Assembly: GCA_018334015.1 (NCBI GenBank)
Contig: JAGXTI010000020.1
Coordinates: 80,347 to 144,346, forward strand
Source: Silanimonas sp.
Lineage (GTDB): Bacteria > Pseudomonadota > Gammaproteobacteria > Xanthomonadales > Xanthomonadaceae
DNA: 64,000 bases
Direction of reading: 5' to 3'
Shown: positions 1 to 7,890 of the stretch, piece by piece
Numbering within the stretch: position 1 is the first letter of the stretch
How the letters are laid out: the number at the start of each line of letters is the position of its first letter
The notes under the pieces: model-generated
Told to the model about the DNA's origin: nothing
What the model saw: only the letters and a program-made list of their open reading frames with translations
The model's database searches: none
Translations under genes and position numbers: made by a program

Positions 1-1
1 G

Positions 2-370
2 CGGGCGATCGGCCAAGCTTTCACCGCCCTCGTGTTCAGCGAGGATGCCCTGCAACTCAACCGCACCATGGCCGCTCAGGCACAGGGCGATGGCCGGCTG
101 GCCGCACTCTACTTCGCCGCCGGCCCCAAACGGCTGCTCGAGGAGATGGAAGGCTTCCTGCGCGGGCAGCAGGCCAGCGGTCAACTCGCCCTCGGCGACC
201 CGCGTGAGGCGGCCGCGCATTTCTTCGTGCTGCTCAAAGGCCTTGAGCATCTGCGCTGCCTGATCGGCCTGTGCCCGCCGCCGTCGCCGGCCCAGCTCGC
301 CGCCCACGTCGAGCGCTGCGTCACGCTGTTCTTGCGCGCCCACGGCGCCCCCTGCCCTCCGTCCCGGTGA
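2..370 (+). CDS. TetR/AcrR-family regulator, C-terminal part (5' truncated by window edge)
   Basis: The reading frame is open from base 2 and ends at a TGA at 368-370, giving about 122 residues of a protein whose N-terminus lies outside the window. The visible part is helical and leucine-rich, with an aromatic/glycine segment (YFAAGPKRLLEEM) followed by a second helix block (AAAHFFVLLKGLEHLRCL). This resembles the ligand-binding and dimerisation domain of AefR-like TetR regulators. The DNA-binding helix-turn-helix would be upstream and is not visible. TetR regulators next to tolC often control efflux, so regulation of the tolC region is plausible but inferred. A GTG at 32 is an internal valine rather than a start, because the family-like sequence continues upstream of it. 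Confidence 0.72.
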   Translation, partial: RAIGQAFTALVFSEDALQLNRTMAAQAQGDGRLAALYFAAGPKRLLEEMEGFLRGQQASGQLALGDPREAAAHFFVLLKGLEHLRCLIGLCPPPSPAQLAAHVERCVTLFLRAHGAPCPPSR

Positions 371-470
371 CCTTCGTCACTGCCCGGACGCGCGCCGCTG
401 GGGCAGTCTGCGGGTCGTGGGGTGCTTGCCCGTAAACTAGTCTGCTTTCGCGCCCCTTGAGGAACCGCCC

Positions 471-1124
471 ATGCCGATCGACTTCAACCAGGCCCGCCAC
501 ACGATGGTGGAGCAGCAGATCCGCCCCTGGGAGGTGCTCGACCGCCGTGTGCTGGAGGCCCTCAGCGCCGTGCCGCGCGAGGATTTCGTGCCGGTCGAGC
601 ACCGCCGTCTGGCGTTCGCCGACCTGCCGCTGCCGCTGCCGCACGGCGAATGGATGTTCAAGCCGGTGGTCGAGGGCCGTCTGCTGCAGGCGCTCGATCT
701 CGCACCCACCGACGAGGTGCTGGAAATCGGTGCCGGCAGCGGCTTCCTGACGGCCTGCCTCGGCCACCTCGCCCACTCGGTGCTGGCGCTCGAACGCCAC
801 GCCGATCTCGCCGCCACCGCCCGCCAGCGGCTCGCCGCCCTCGGCGTCGGCAACGTGCAACTCGACACCGCCCACGCCGACCACTGGGACAGCCCGCGCC
901 GCTTCGACGCCATCCTGCTGGGCGGGGCGGTTGCCGAGCTGCCCGCGCGGTTCATCGGCTGGCTGCGTCCCGGTGGCCGGCTGGTCGCGGTGCGCGGCGA
1001 GGCCCCGGCCCAGGAGGCCATCTGCCTGCGCGCAGGCGCGGACGGCCCGGTGATCGAAAGCCTGTTCGAAACCGAGGTGCCCTACCTCGATGGGCACGCC
1101 CCGCGCGCCCGTTTCCGCCTCTGA
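471..1124 (+). CDS. pcm: protein-L-isoaspartate O-methyltransferase-like protein
   Basis: A 217-residue protein of the Pcm type, which uses S-adenosylmethionine to methylate L-isoaspartyl residues and so starts repair of damaged proteins in the cytoplasm. The N-terminal family block (MVEQQIRPWEVLD near residues 12-24, then VPREDFVP) precedes the SAM-binding motif I EIGAGSGF at residues 85-92. Length is close to the usual 208-220. The start at 471 has a GAGGA ribosome site about ten bases upstream. The glycine-rich substrate loop usually placed around residue 60 reads LPLPHGEWMFKP rather than the textbook form. This branch often sits next to tolC in xanthomonads and its true substrate is less certain than for E. 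coli Pcm. It lies 40 bases before tolC on the same strand and is probably co-transcribed. Confidence 0.8.
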   Translation: MPIDFNQARHTMVEQQIRPWEVLDRRVLEALSAVPREDFVPVEHRRLAFADLPLPLPHGEWMFKPVVEGRLLQALDLAPTDEVLEIGAGSGFLTACLGHLAHSVLALERHADLAATARQRLAALGVGNVQLDTAHADHWDSPRRFDAILLGGAVAELPARFIGWLRPGGRLVAVRGEAPAQEAICLRAGADGPVIESLFETEVPYLDGHAPRARFRL

Positions 1125-1164
1125 CCCCTTCAAGCCTCTTTCGCGCACCTCAAGGACCCTCACC

Positions 1165-2574
1165 ATGCGCTTGCGCCCCCTCGCCCTCGCCCTGCTGTTG
1201 GCCGGTTCCGTTGGCAGCGTCGCCGCCGCCGACCTGATGCAGGCCTTCGAACTGGCCCGCCAAGGCGACCCGCAACTGGCCGCAGCCGAGGCACGCGCCG
1301 CCGCCGCCCGCGCCGGCGTGACCCAGGCCCGGGCCGCGCTGCTGCCGCAGATCGCCGCGCAGGCCAGCCTGAACGACCAGCAGGGCGACAGCACCTCGGT
1401 GGGCACCCAGCCCGACCCGAACAACCCGGGGCAGGTCATTTTCGGCCGCAGCACCGGCAGCTCCGACATCCGCACCCGCAGCCTCGGCGTCAACCTGCAG
1501 CAGTCGATCTACGACCATGCTGATTACCGCCGGCTGGCCGCCGCCCGTGCCCAGGCCGCCGCCGCCGAAAGCGACCGGCTGGCCGCCGAGCAGGCGCTCG
1601 GCGTGCGCGTGGCCACCGCCTACTTCGATGTGCTGACGGCGATCGAAGCCCTGGCCTCGGCGCGCGCCCAGGAGGCCGCCGCCAAGCGCCAGCTCGACCA
1701 GGCCGAGACCCGGCTGGAGGTCGGTTTGGCGCCGATCACCGACGTCCACGAGGCGCGTGCCAGCTTCGACGGTGCCCGCGCCAACGCGATCGCCGCCGGT
1801 ACCCGGCTCGACGACACCCGCGAGGCCCTGACCGAGATCACCGGCGAGCCGCTGGAAGGCCTGCGCGGCCTCGCCGTCGAATTCCAGCCGCGGCTCGACG
1901 ATGCCGAAGGCCTCGAGGCCTGGGTCGAGCGCGCGCTCGCCGGCAACCCGGCCCTGCAGTCGGCCACGCTCCGGCTCGATGCGGCCGGCGCCGGGGTCTC
2001 GGCGGCCCGCGCCGCGCACTATCCGACCCTCAGCCTGGGGGCCGGCTGGAACGATTCGACCACCTGGGGCAACCGCGGCTCGGGCAATTTCAACTTTCCG
2101 GCTGATGGTCAAAGCGACGGCCACAGCATCGGCATCACGCTGAACGTGCCGATCTTCAGCGGCTTCGCCACCCAGGCTGGCGTGCGCCGGGCGGTGGCCG
2201 ACCGCGAACTCGCCGCCGAGCAGCTCGAACAGCAGCGCCGCGGCGTGATCCGGCAGACCCGCAACGCCTACCGTTCGCTGGCCGCCGGGGCCGCCGAGGT
2301 CGAGGCCCGCCGGCTCGCCGTGGTGTCGGCGCGGGCCGCGCTGGAAGCCGGCGAAGCCGGGCTCGAAGTGGGCACCCGCACGGTGGTCGATGTGCTGCTG
2401 GCGCAGCAGGCGCTGTTCGCCGCGCAGACCCAGTTCGCCCAGGCCCGGCATGCTTTCCTGGTCAACCAGCTGGCCCTCAAGCAGGCCGCCGGCGCGCTGG
2501 TGCCCGAGGACATCGCGGCGGTGAACCGCCTGCTCACCGTCGACGCCGAAGCCCCGCTCGACGCCACCCGCTGA
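1165..2574 (+). CDS. tolC: TolC-family outer membrane efflux protein
   Basis: The 469-residue product looks like a TolC channel, the outer-membrane exit duct for Type I secretion and RND/ABC efflux pumps. A signal peptide is visible (MRLRPLALALLLAGSVGS then AAA before the mature DLMQAFELA). Two internally similar halves follow, each with long alanine/glutamine-rich heptad helices and an NVP-type turn (ITLNVPIFSGF near residue 330). The C-terminal half contains the TRTVVDVLLAQQ segment typical of the family. The ATG at 1165 is preferred over an upstream in-frame ATG at 1090 because only 1165 gives a signal peptide next to an AAGGA ribosome site. The gene ends 12 bases from the convergent waaA. 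It could serve the HlyD/FtsX exporter near 21-25 kb, but that is inference. Confidence 0.93.
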   Translation: MRLRPLALALLLAGSVGSVAAADLMQAFELARQGDPQLAAAEARAAAARAGVTQARAALLPQIAAQASLNDQQGDSTSVGTQPDPNNPGQVIFGRSTGSSDIRTRSLGVNLQQSIYDHADYRRLAAARAQAAAAESDRLAAEQALGVRVATAYFDVLTAIEALASARAQEAAAKRQLDQAETRLEVGLAPITDVHEARASFDGARANAIAAGTRLDDTREALTEITGEPLEGLRGLAVEFQPRLDDAEGLEAWVERALAGNPALQSATLRLDAAGAGVSAARAAHYPTLSLGAGWNDSTTWGNRGSGNFNFPADGQSDGHSIGITLNVPIFSGFATQAGVRRAVADRELAAEQLEQQRRGVIRQTRNAYRSLAAGAAEVEARRLAVVSARAALEAGEAGLEVGTRTVVDVLLAQQALFAAQTQFAQARHAFLVNQLALKQAAGALVPEDIAAVNRLLTVDAEAPLDATR

Positions 2575-2586
2575 AGCGGCGCGGGC

Positions 2587-3888
2587 TCAGGCGCCCGGTG
2601 CCAGCACCGCGTCGATCAGGTCGAGCGTGCGGGCGAGCGCGCCGCGCTCGCGGTCGATCCGTTGCCGGCCGGCCCGACCGCGGGCCCGGGCTTGGTCGGG
2701 ATGCCCCCAGAGCCGCGCCACGGCAGCGGCCAGGCTGGCGGCATCGGTCACCGTCTCCAGCGCACCGGCGTGGTCGAGCAGGGCGGCGATCTCGACGAAG
2801 TGGAAGGTGTGCGGGCCGCTCAGCACCGGCACGCCGAGTGCGGCCGGCTCCAGCAGGTTGTGCCCGCCGACCGGGATCAGGCTGCCGCCGACAAAAGCCA
2901 CATCGCCGGCGGCGAGAAAGCCCGGCAGCTCACCGAGGCTGTCGATCAGGAACACCGCGCAGGCCTGGTCGGGGCTGCGCTCGACACTGCGCCGGCACAG
3001 CGCCAAGCCGGCCTCGCGCACCCGCGCGGCCACCGCCTCGAAGCGCTCGGGGTGGCGCGGCGCCCACAGCAACAGGGCCTGCGGATGGCTGGCGCGCAGC
3101 CGCAGCTGTGCCTGCAGCACGGCCTCCTCCTCGTCGGCATGGGTGCTGGCTGCCACCCAGGTCGGCCGCCGCCCATCGGCCTGTCGCCAGGCCAGGGCCT
3201 CCTCGCGGCTGGCCTGCGGCAGCGGCTGGTCGAACTTGAGGTTCCCACTGACCTCGATGCGCACCGCATCGCCGGCCAGCACCCGGAAGCGCGCCGCGTC
3301 CGCCTCCGACTGGGCGGCGACCAGGCGCACGCCGGACAGCGCGAGCCGGATCAGCGGTCCCATCCAGCGATAGCCGCGCAGCGAGCGCTCGGAGAGCCGG
3401 GCATTGGCGATCACCACCGGCACCCCGGCGCGGGCGCAGGCCACGAACAGGTTGGGCCAGAGCTCGGTTTCGATCACCACGGCCAGCGCCGGCCGCACCC
3501 GCTCGAGGAAACGCCGCACCATGCCGTGCAGGTCGTAGGGCAGGTAGACGTGATGGACCGACTCACCCCACAGGGCGCGCACCCGCGCCGAGCCGGTCGG
3601 CGTGATCGTGGTGATGAGCAGCGGCCGTTCCGGGTGGCGCTCGCGCAGGGCGTTGACCAGCGGGATGGCGGCGTTGACCTCGCCCACCGACACCGCATGC
3701 ACCCAGATCGCCCCCGGCGGCAGCTCGGGCAGCACCTCGACCTGGGCGTAGCGTTCGCTCCAGCGCAGCAGGTAGTCGCGCTGGCGCAGGCCGCGCCAGA
3801 CGAGGTGGTAGAGCGTCACCGGCAACAGCAGCCAGAGCAGGGCGGAATAAAGCGCCAGCAGCAGGCGCCGGCCCGGGGTCATCGACAT
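2587..3888 (-). CDS. waaA: 3-deoxy-D-manno-octulosonic acid (Kdo) transferase
   Basis: A 433-residue KdtA/WaaA enzyme, which adds Kdo sugars from CMP-Kdo to lipid IVA at the cytoplasmic face of the inner membrane, the first committed step of LPS core synthesis. A single N-terminal membrane anchor covers residues 12-30. Family blocks include IWVHAVSVGEVNAA (catalytic Glu about residue 70), PLLITTITPTG, HVYLPYD, VVIETELWPN and FVGGSLIPVGGHNLLEPA. Length matches the usual 420-435. The start at 3888 was chosen because it begins just before the membrane anchor, whereas the much longer open frame upstream overlaps the divergent acyltransferase gene. Whether it is mono- or bifunctional cannot be told from sequence alone. 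Confidence 0.95.
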   Translation of the reverse strand: MSMTPGRRLLLALYSALLWLLLPVTLYHLVWRGLRQRDYLLRWSERYAQVEVLPELPPGAIWVHAVSVGEVNAAIPLVNALRERHPERPLLITTITPTGSARVRALWGESVHHVYLPYDLHGMVRRFLERVRPALAVVIETELWPNLFVACARAGVPVVIANARLSERSLRGYRWMGPLIRLALSGVRLVAAQSEADAARFRVLAGDAVRIEVSGNLKFDQPLPQASREEALAWRQADGRRPTWVAASTHADEEEAVLQAQLRLRASHPQALLLWAPRHPERFEAVAARVREAGLALCRRSVERSPDQACAVFLIDSLGELPGFLAAGDVAFVGGSLIPVGGHNLLEPAALGVPVLSGPHTFHFVEIAALLDHAGALETVTDAASLAAAVARLWGHPDQARARGRAGRQRIDRERGALARTLDLIDAVLAPGA

Positions 3889-3954
3889 GGGCAAAGGGTA
3901 GCAGGCCGGCCTGGCGCAACGGTCGCGGGCGGGAGCAGGGGCTAGAATCGGCGC

Positions 3955-4890
3955 ATGAAGAACCGCAGCAGCCCCACCTCGCCCGGCCCGCCGCCACTCG
4001 GTCCCCGCCATTGGCCGGCCTGGCTCGGTCTGGCCTTCGGCTGGTGCGCCGGGCGGATGCCCGAGACCCTGCAACACCGGGTCGGCGCGGCGCTGGGTGG
4101 CCTGCTCTGGCACCTGCTGCCGCGGCGACGGCGGGTGGTCGAGGCCAATCTCGCGCTCTGCTTCCCCGAACTGGACCCCGCCACCCGCCAGCGGGTGGCC
4201 CGGGAAAATCTCCGGCAGACCGGCATCGGCCTGTTCGAATTCGCCCGGGCCTGGTGGGGCCGGGTCAGCGACGGCCAACCGCGCTACACCGTGGCCGGCC
4301 TGCCGCACCTCGAAGCCGCCCAGGCCCGCGGCCGGGGCGTGCTGCTGGTGTCGGCGCATTTCGTCCACCTCGAACTCTGCGCCCGGTTGCTGACCCGGCA
4401 CGGCGCGGTGGCCGGCATGTACCGCCCGCACGGCGGCGCGGCTCTGGAATGGGCGGTCAAGGCCGGCCGGCTGCGCTACGCCAGCGCCATGTTCGGCCGC
4501 GACGAACTGCGCCCGGCGCTCAAGCACCTCAAGGCCGGCGGCGTGCTGTGGTTCGCTCCCGACCAGGAAAGCCGCCGGGGCGAGAGCGTGTTCGTGCCCT
4601 TCTTCGGTCGCCCGGCCTGGAGCCTGACCTCGACCCACCAGCTCGCCCGGCTCTCCGGCGCGACCGTGCTGCCCTTCTTCCACGCCCGCCGCGAGGACGG
4701 CAGCTACCACCTCGAGGTGCTGCCCGCGCTGGAGGGCTTTCCCTCCGCCGACCCGGTGGCCGACACCGCGCGGGTGATGGCGGTGCTGGAAGCGATGATC
4801 CGCCGCGTGCCCGAGCAGTACCTCTGGCTGCACCAGCGCTTCAAAACCCAGCCCGAAGGCGAGCGCGGCAGCGTCTACCGCGAGGGCTGA
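3955..4890 (+). CDS. lipid A biosynthesis (lauroyl-type) acyltransferase
   Basis: The 311-residue protein belongs to the LpxL/LpxM (HtrB/MsbB) family, which transfers a secondary acyl chain from acyl-ACP to the Kdo-lipid A precursor at the inner membrane. The catalytic HX4E motif is HFVHLE with His135 and Glu140. The downstream blocks GGVLWFAPDQESRRGESVFVPFFG and PEQYLWLHQRFK are family signatures. The N-terminus carries a short hydrophobic segment (residues 20-33) instead of a long anchor. It is transcribed divergently from waaA, with 66 bases between the starts, and ends five bases from a convergent methyltransferase gene. A second acyltransferase of the same family lies at 5732-6640, so this genome may make hexa-acylated lipid A with two late acyltransferases. 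Chain-length specificity is not readable. Confidence 0.9.
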   Translation: MKNRSSPTSPGPPPLGPRHWPAWLGLAFGWCAGRMPETLQHRVGAALGGLLWHLLPRRRRVVEANLALCFPELDPATRQRVARENLRQTGIGLFEFARAWWGRVSDGQPRYTVAGLPHLEAAQARGRGVLLVSAHFVHLELCARLLTRHGAVAGMYRPHGGAALEWAVKAGRLRYASAMFGRDELRPALKHLKAGGVLWFAPDQESRRGESVFVPFFGRPAWSLTSTHQLARLSGATVLPFFHARREDGSYHLEVLPALEGFPSADPVADTARVMAVLEAMIRRVPEQYLWLHQRFKTQPEGERGSVYREG

Positions 4891-4895
4891 GGGGC

Positions 4896-5735
4896 TTACG
4901 CCTGTAGCGGCTTGCGAGCGGTGAGCGGCAGCGAGAACAGCTCGGTGTGCAACACCCCGGCCTCGGGAATCGCCTCGGGATGGAATCGCACCGCCTCGAA
5001 ACCGGCCGCCTCCAAGCCGGCCTGCAGGTCGAGGGCGCCGAACAGGCGCATCTCCAGCGTGGCCCCGGGGCCGCCGTGGAACACCGGATCGCTCGCCGGG
5101 TACTCGTCACCCGCAGCCCGGCGCAGCAGCACCCGACCCTCGGAATCGACCCGGTAGCCCGTCGCGTCCGGGTAGTGCTCGCGGGTCCGCGCCGCCGGTA
5201 TGCAGGGCACCGTCAGGACCAGCACACCGCCGGGCTTGAGCAATCGGAAACTGCCCGTGAAAGCCGTTTCAACCGGCGGCAGCACATGCTCGAACACATC
5301 GCTGGAGAGCAGGAAATCGAAGCGGCCCTGCCACTCGACAGGCGGTGCGGCGATGTCGAGTTTGGGTTCGGCGTGGTAGTGCGTGTTGCGGTAATCGCAG
5401 ACCTTGGCGAGCCGGTCCGCGTAACCCGGCCAGTCGCTCAGGCCGAGACCGGCGATGCTCGTGTCGACCGGCCAGGCCGCCAAGGGAAGATCGCCCCGGC
5501 CCAGTGCCCGGCCAAGCAGGGCGATCAGCGACCGGAAGCGCACGGTCGAACCGCAAGCCGGGCAACTGGGCAGCTCGCGGCCCAGTTGCGCGGGCGTGGC
5601 CTGCGCCGGCGTGCCGCAGATGTTGCAGGTGAAGTGCAGCCGGGTCGCTGGCGTTGGTTCGGGTGCTGGAGCGGTGGGTTCAAGCTCCGGCGGCGGTGGC
5701 CGCCGCCAGTGGATCTCCAAAGGTCCGAATTTCAT
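4896..5735 (-). CDS. zinc-ribbon SAM-dependent methyltransferase
   Basis: A 279-residue predicted class I methyltransferase. An N-terminal zinc ribbon is formed by two CxxC pairs (FTCNICGT and SCPACGST, roughly residues 36-60). The methyltransferase core follows: FDFLLSSDVFEHVLPP is the acidic post-motif region, and RLLKPGGVLVLTVPC is the strand-4/5 region with the LKPGG turn. The glycine-rich motif I is degenerate (SIAGLGLSD). The start at 5735 overlaps the stop of the upstream acyltransferase in an ATGA, so the two are translationally coupled. An upstream in-frame ATG at 5801 would lie inside that gene. Co-transcription with lipid A, ligase and glycosyltransferase genes suggests modification of a surface glycan, but the substrate is unknown. 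Confidence 0.75.
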   Translation of the reverse strand: MKFGPLEIHWRRPPPPELEPTAPAPEPTPATRLHFTCNICGTPAQATPAQLGRELPSCPACGSTVRFRSLIALLGRALGRGDLPLAAWPVDTSIAGLGLSDWPGYADRLAKVCDYRNTHYHAEPKLDIAAPPVEWQGRFDFLLSSDVFEHVLPPVETAFTGSFRLLKPGGVLVLTVPCIPAARTREHYPDATGYRVDSEGRVLLRRAAGDEYPASDPVFHGGPGATLEMRLFGALDLQAGLEAAGFEAVRFHPEAIPEAGVLHTELFSLPLTARKPLQA

Positions 5736-6640
5736 CGTTGCAGCTCGTCGTGGGTCGCTGCCTCGCCGGGCGGCCGGGTTTTGAAGCGGCGATGCAGCCA
5801 CAGGTACTGGGCCGGATCGCGCCGCACGGCGGCTTCCAGCAAGGCCATGTAGGCGGCAGCGAAGGCGGTGGTGTCCTGCAGCAGCGGCTCGAGCCCGGTC
5901 GGTTCGATGCGGATGGCGTAGCCACCCGTCGCCTCGCGGTGGACAGCAAGAAACAGAAGCCGCGCCCGGCCGGCGCGCAACAGCTCCGGGATGCCGCTGA
6001 ACGTGGCCGCCGGGATGCCGAAGAATGGCACGAAGGCCGGCGATTCGCGAAAATCCTGATCGGCGAGGTAGACAACCCGGCCGCCCTCGCGCAGGTGGCG
6101 GAGCAGGTGGCGGGTCTCGAACTTGCCAAAGGTCGGCCCGAACCGGGCGCGGCGCGCGCCATCGACCAGCCGCTCGATGCAGGGATGGCGGTCGTGGCGG
6201 CGGATCAGGATGCCGACCGGCGCGGCGAGCGCCTCGACCAAGGCGCGCAGGCCCGGTTCGGTGTGCAGCAGATGACCGCTCAGCAGGAGCACGCCCTGCC
6301 CGGCCGCTTCGGCCTCGCGCAGGTGGTCAAGGCCCTCGATCCGAGCCTCGGCGGCGAGCCGGCCGACGGGCGCGAACCAGGCCCGTGGCAAGTCGAGCAG
6401 GGCCCGCCAGAACGCCCGCCGGTGCTCAGCGAGGCGGGCCGAGGGATCGCCCGGAAAACAGCGCGCCAGATTGACCCTCGCCACCCGCCAGCGACGGCGC
6501 AGCAAGACCCGACCCGGGAACTCCAACAAGCTCGCCAGCAAGTTCCGCAAAGGCCCCGGCAGGCGGGCCAGGCCGCGTAGCAGCAGACCGAGCAGCAGAC
6601 CGCCCGGGCATCCGCGCTGCGGCGGCGGCCGAGGGTTCAC
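5732..6640 (-). CDS. second LpxL/LpxM-family lipid A acyltransferase
   Basis: A 302-residue member of the lysophospholipid acyltransferase family used in late lipid A acylation. The HX4E motif is HLLHTE (His123, Glu128). The later blocks GGRVVYLADQDFRESPAFVPFFG and PAQYLWLHRRFKTRP align by eye with the first acyltransferase at 3955-4890. The start is a GTG at 6640 that overlaps the TGA of the upstream O-antigen ligase (GTGA), which indicates coupling. The longer open frame upstream of it reads through the ligase gene in another frame and is not real. The N-terminus is hydrophobic (CPGGLLLGLLLRGLARLPG), consistent with membrane association. It may be the myristoyl-type partner of the first enzyme or act on another glycolipid. 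Confidence 0.88.
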   Translation of the reverse strand: MNPRPPPQRGCPGGLLLGLLLRGLARLPGPLRNLLASLLEFPGRVLLRRRWRVARVNLARCFPGDPSARLAEHRRAFWRALLDLPRAWFAPVGRLAAEARIEGLDHLREAEAAGQGVLLLSGHLLHTEPGLRALVEALAAPVGILIRRHDRHPCIERLVDGARRARFGPTFGKFETRHLLRHLREGGRVVYLADQDFRESPAFVPFFGIPAATFSGIPELLRAGRARLLFLAVHREATGGYAIRIEPTGLEPLLQDTTAFAAAYMALLEAAVRRDPAQYLWLHRRFKTRPPGEAATHDELQR

Positions 6641-7890
6641 GAGACCGGCCGGGAATCGTCCGGCAGGCCGTCGCGGGCCAGCAGCGCACCGGCGTACAAG
6701 GCCGCCAACAACAGGGTCAGGCCGCCCCAGAAGGTCGAGTAGAAGGCGAGGTGTGTGTTGAGCGGGAAGACCGTCACCGCCAGCGCCAGTGCCGCCGGAT
6801 CGGCCCGGCGTCGGGCCTCGGGTGCGGCGAAACGCCAGGCGCGCAGGGCGATGGCCAGCGCCGCCAGCCACAATAGCAGGCCGACGATGCCGGTCTCGGC
6901 CAGCACCTCGAGCACGATCTGGTGGGCGTGGAAAGCCCCCTGCCGGCCGTGTTCGACGAACTCGTCGCCCTCGGAATAGGCCCGGTAGGCGGCCCGGAAA
7001 TTGTCGGTGCCGACACCGGTCAGCGGGTGCTCGGCGATGATCCGCAGCGTGGTTTCCCAGATCGCCACCCGACCGGAGAGGGCGAAATCCAGCCCGGCGC
7101 TATCGCCTTGCAGCACCGCCAGGCTGCGCTCCAGCCGGGGCCCCAGGAAATCGCTGAACGCGGCGGCCAGGCCCAGGGCCAGCATGCCACCGGCGGCAAG
7201 GCCGAGCGCGGCCCGCCGGAGGCCCCAGGCCTGCCAGGCGCTGTAGGCGAGGACAAGGCCGTAGGTGATCCAGGCCGCTCGAGCGCCGGCCAGCAGGATG
7301 ACCACGCCAACGGCGGTGGCGGCCACCGCCCAAGGCAGGGCCCCAGCACGGGCCGCCGGCAACAGCAGGAAGGGCGAAAGGCTGGCCAACACGAGGCCCA
7401 GCTTGAGGTTGCCGGCCCCGAAGATGCCCGAAAGCCGATCGGCCAGCGCCGGGCCGCCGAGGCTGTGGCCGGTCAGGGCCTGCATGAGCGCATCGGCGGT
7501 CCACAGCCCGACCAGCAGGCCGATGCCAACCCCGACCACACGTCGGCCCCGGGCGGTGGCCATGGCCATGGCCACCAGCCACAGAAAGGGCAGGTAGCGC
7601 AGGTCCTTCAGGGCCTCGGTGGCGCTGTGCAGCGGGTCGAGGGCGAGCGGCACCGAGAAGGCCTGCGGCAGCCAGTAGCCGAGGAACAAGACGGTGGTGA
7701 GCGCCCAAGCCTCATGGCCCATCACCCGCGTGCTGCCGCGGAAGCGGGTGGCCAGCAGCAGAACGAAGCCGAGCACGGCCCCGGTCGACAGCAGGGCCTC
7801 GGCCACCGCGCGCCACGGCCAGCAGGCGACCTGGGCCAGCACCCACCAGGGGGCGAGGCGGGCGAGGCGCTCAATCAGCGAGTCGCGCAT
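6637..7890 (-). CDS. O-antigen ligase family protein (WaaL/Wzy_C domain)
   Basis: A 417-residue polytopic membrane protein with about 11-12 hydrophobic segments. The Wzy_C signature is a large periplasmic loop containing HPLTGVGTDNFRAAY, followed by GAFHAHQIVLEVLAETGIVG. The conserved Arg and His residues in that loop are the ones needed by WaaL-type ligases, which join polymer from undecaprenyl pyrophosphate to lipid A-core in the periplasm. It overlaps the upstream glycosyltransferase by 20 bases and the downstream acyltransferase by 4, so it is the second of four tightly packed minus-strand genes. A polysaccharide polymerase (Wzy) or protein O-oligosaccharyltransferase shares this domain. 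Ligase is the best guess given the waaA and acyltransferase context. Confidence 0.85.
   Translation of the reverse strand: MRDSLIERLARLAPWWVLAQVACWPWRAVAEALLSTGAVLGFVLLLATRFRGSTRVMGHEAWALTTVLFLGYWLPQAFSVPLALDPLHSATEALKDLRYLPFLWLVAMAMATARGRRVVGVGIGLLVGLWTADALMQALTGHSLGGPALADRLSGIFGAGNLKLGLVLASLSPFLLLPAARAGALPWAVAATAVGVVILLAGARAAWITYGLVLAYSAWQAWGLRRAALGLAAGGMLALGLAAAFSDFLGPRLERSLAVLQGDSAGLDFALSGRVAIWETTLRIIAEHPLTGVGTDNFRAAYRAYSEGDEFVEHGRQGAFHAHQIVLEVLAETGIVGLLLWLAALAIALRAWRFAAPEARRRADPAALALAVTVFPLNTHLAFYSTFWGGLTLLLAALYAGALLARDGLPDDSRPVS

Noticed and set aside
2587-4833. 748-residue long form of waaA
   Set aside because: The first 315 residues overlap the divergent acyltransferase and have no domain. 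The start at 3888 with its membrane anchor fits the family length.
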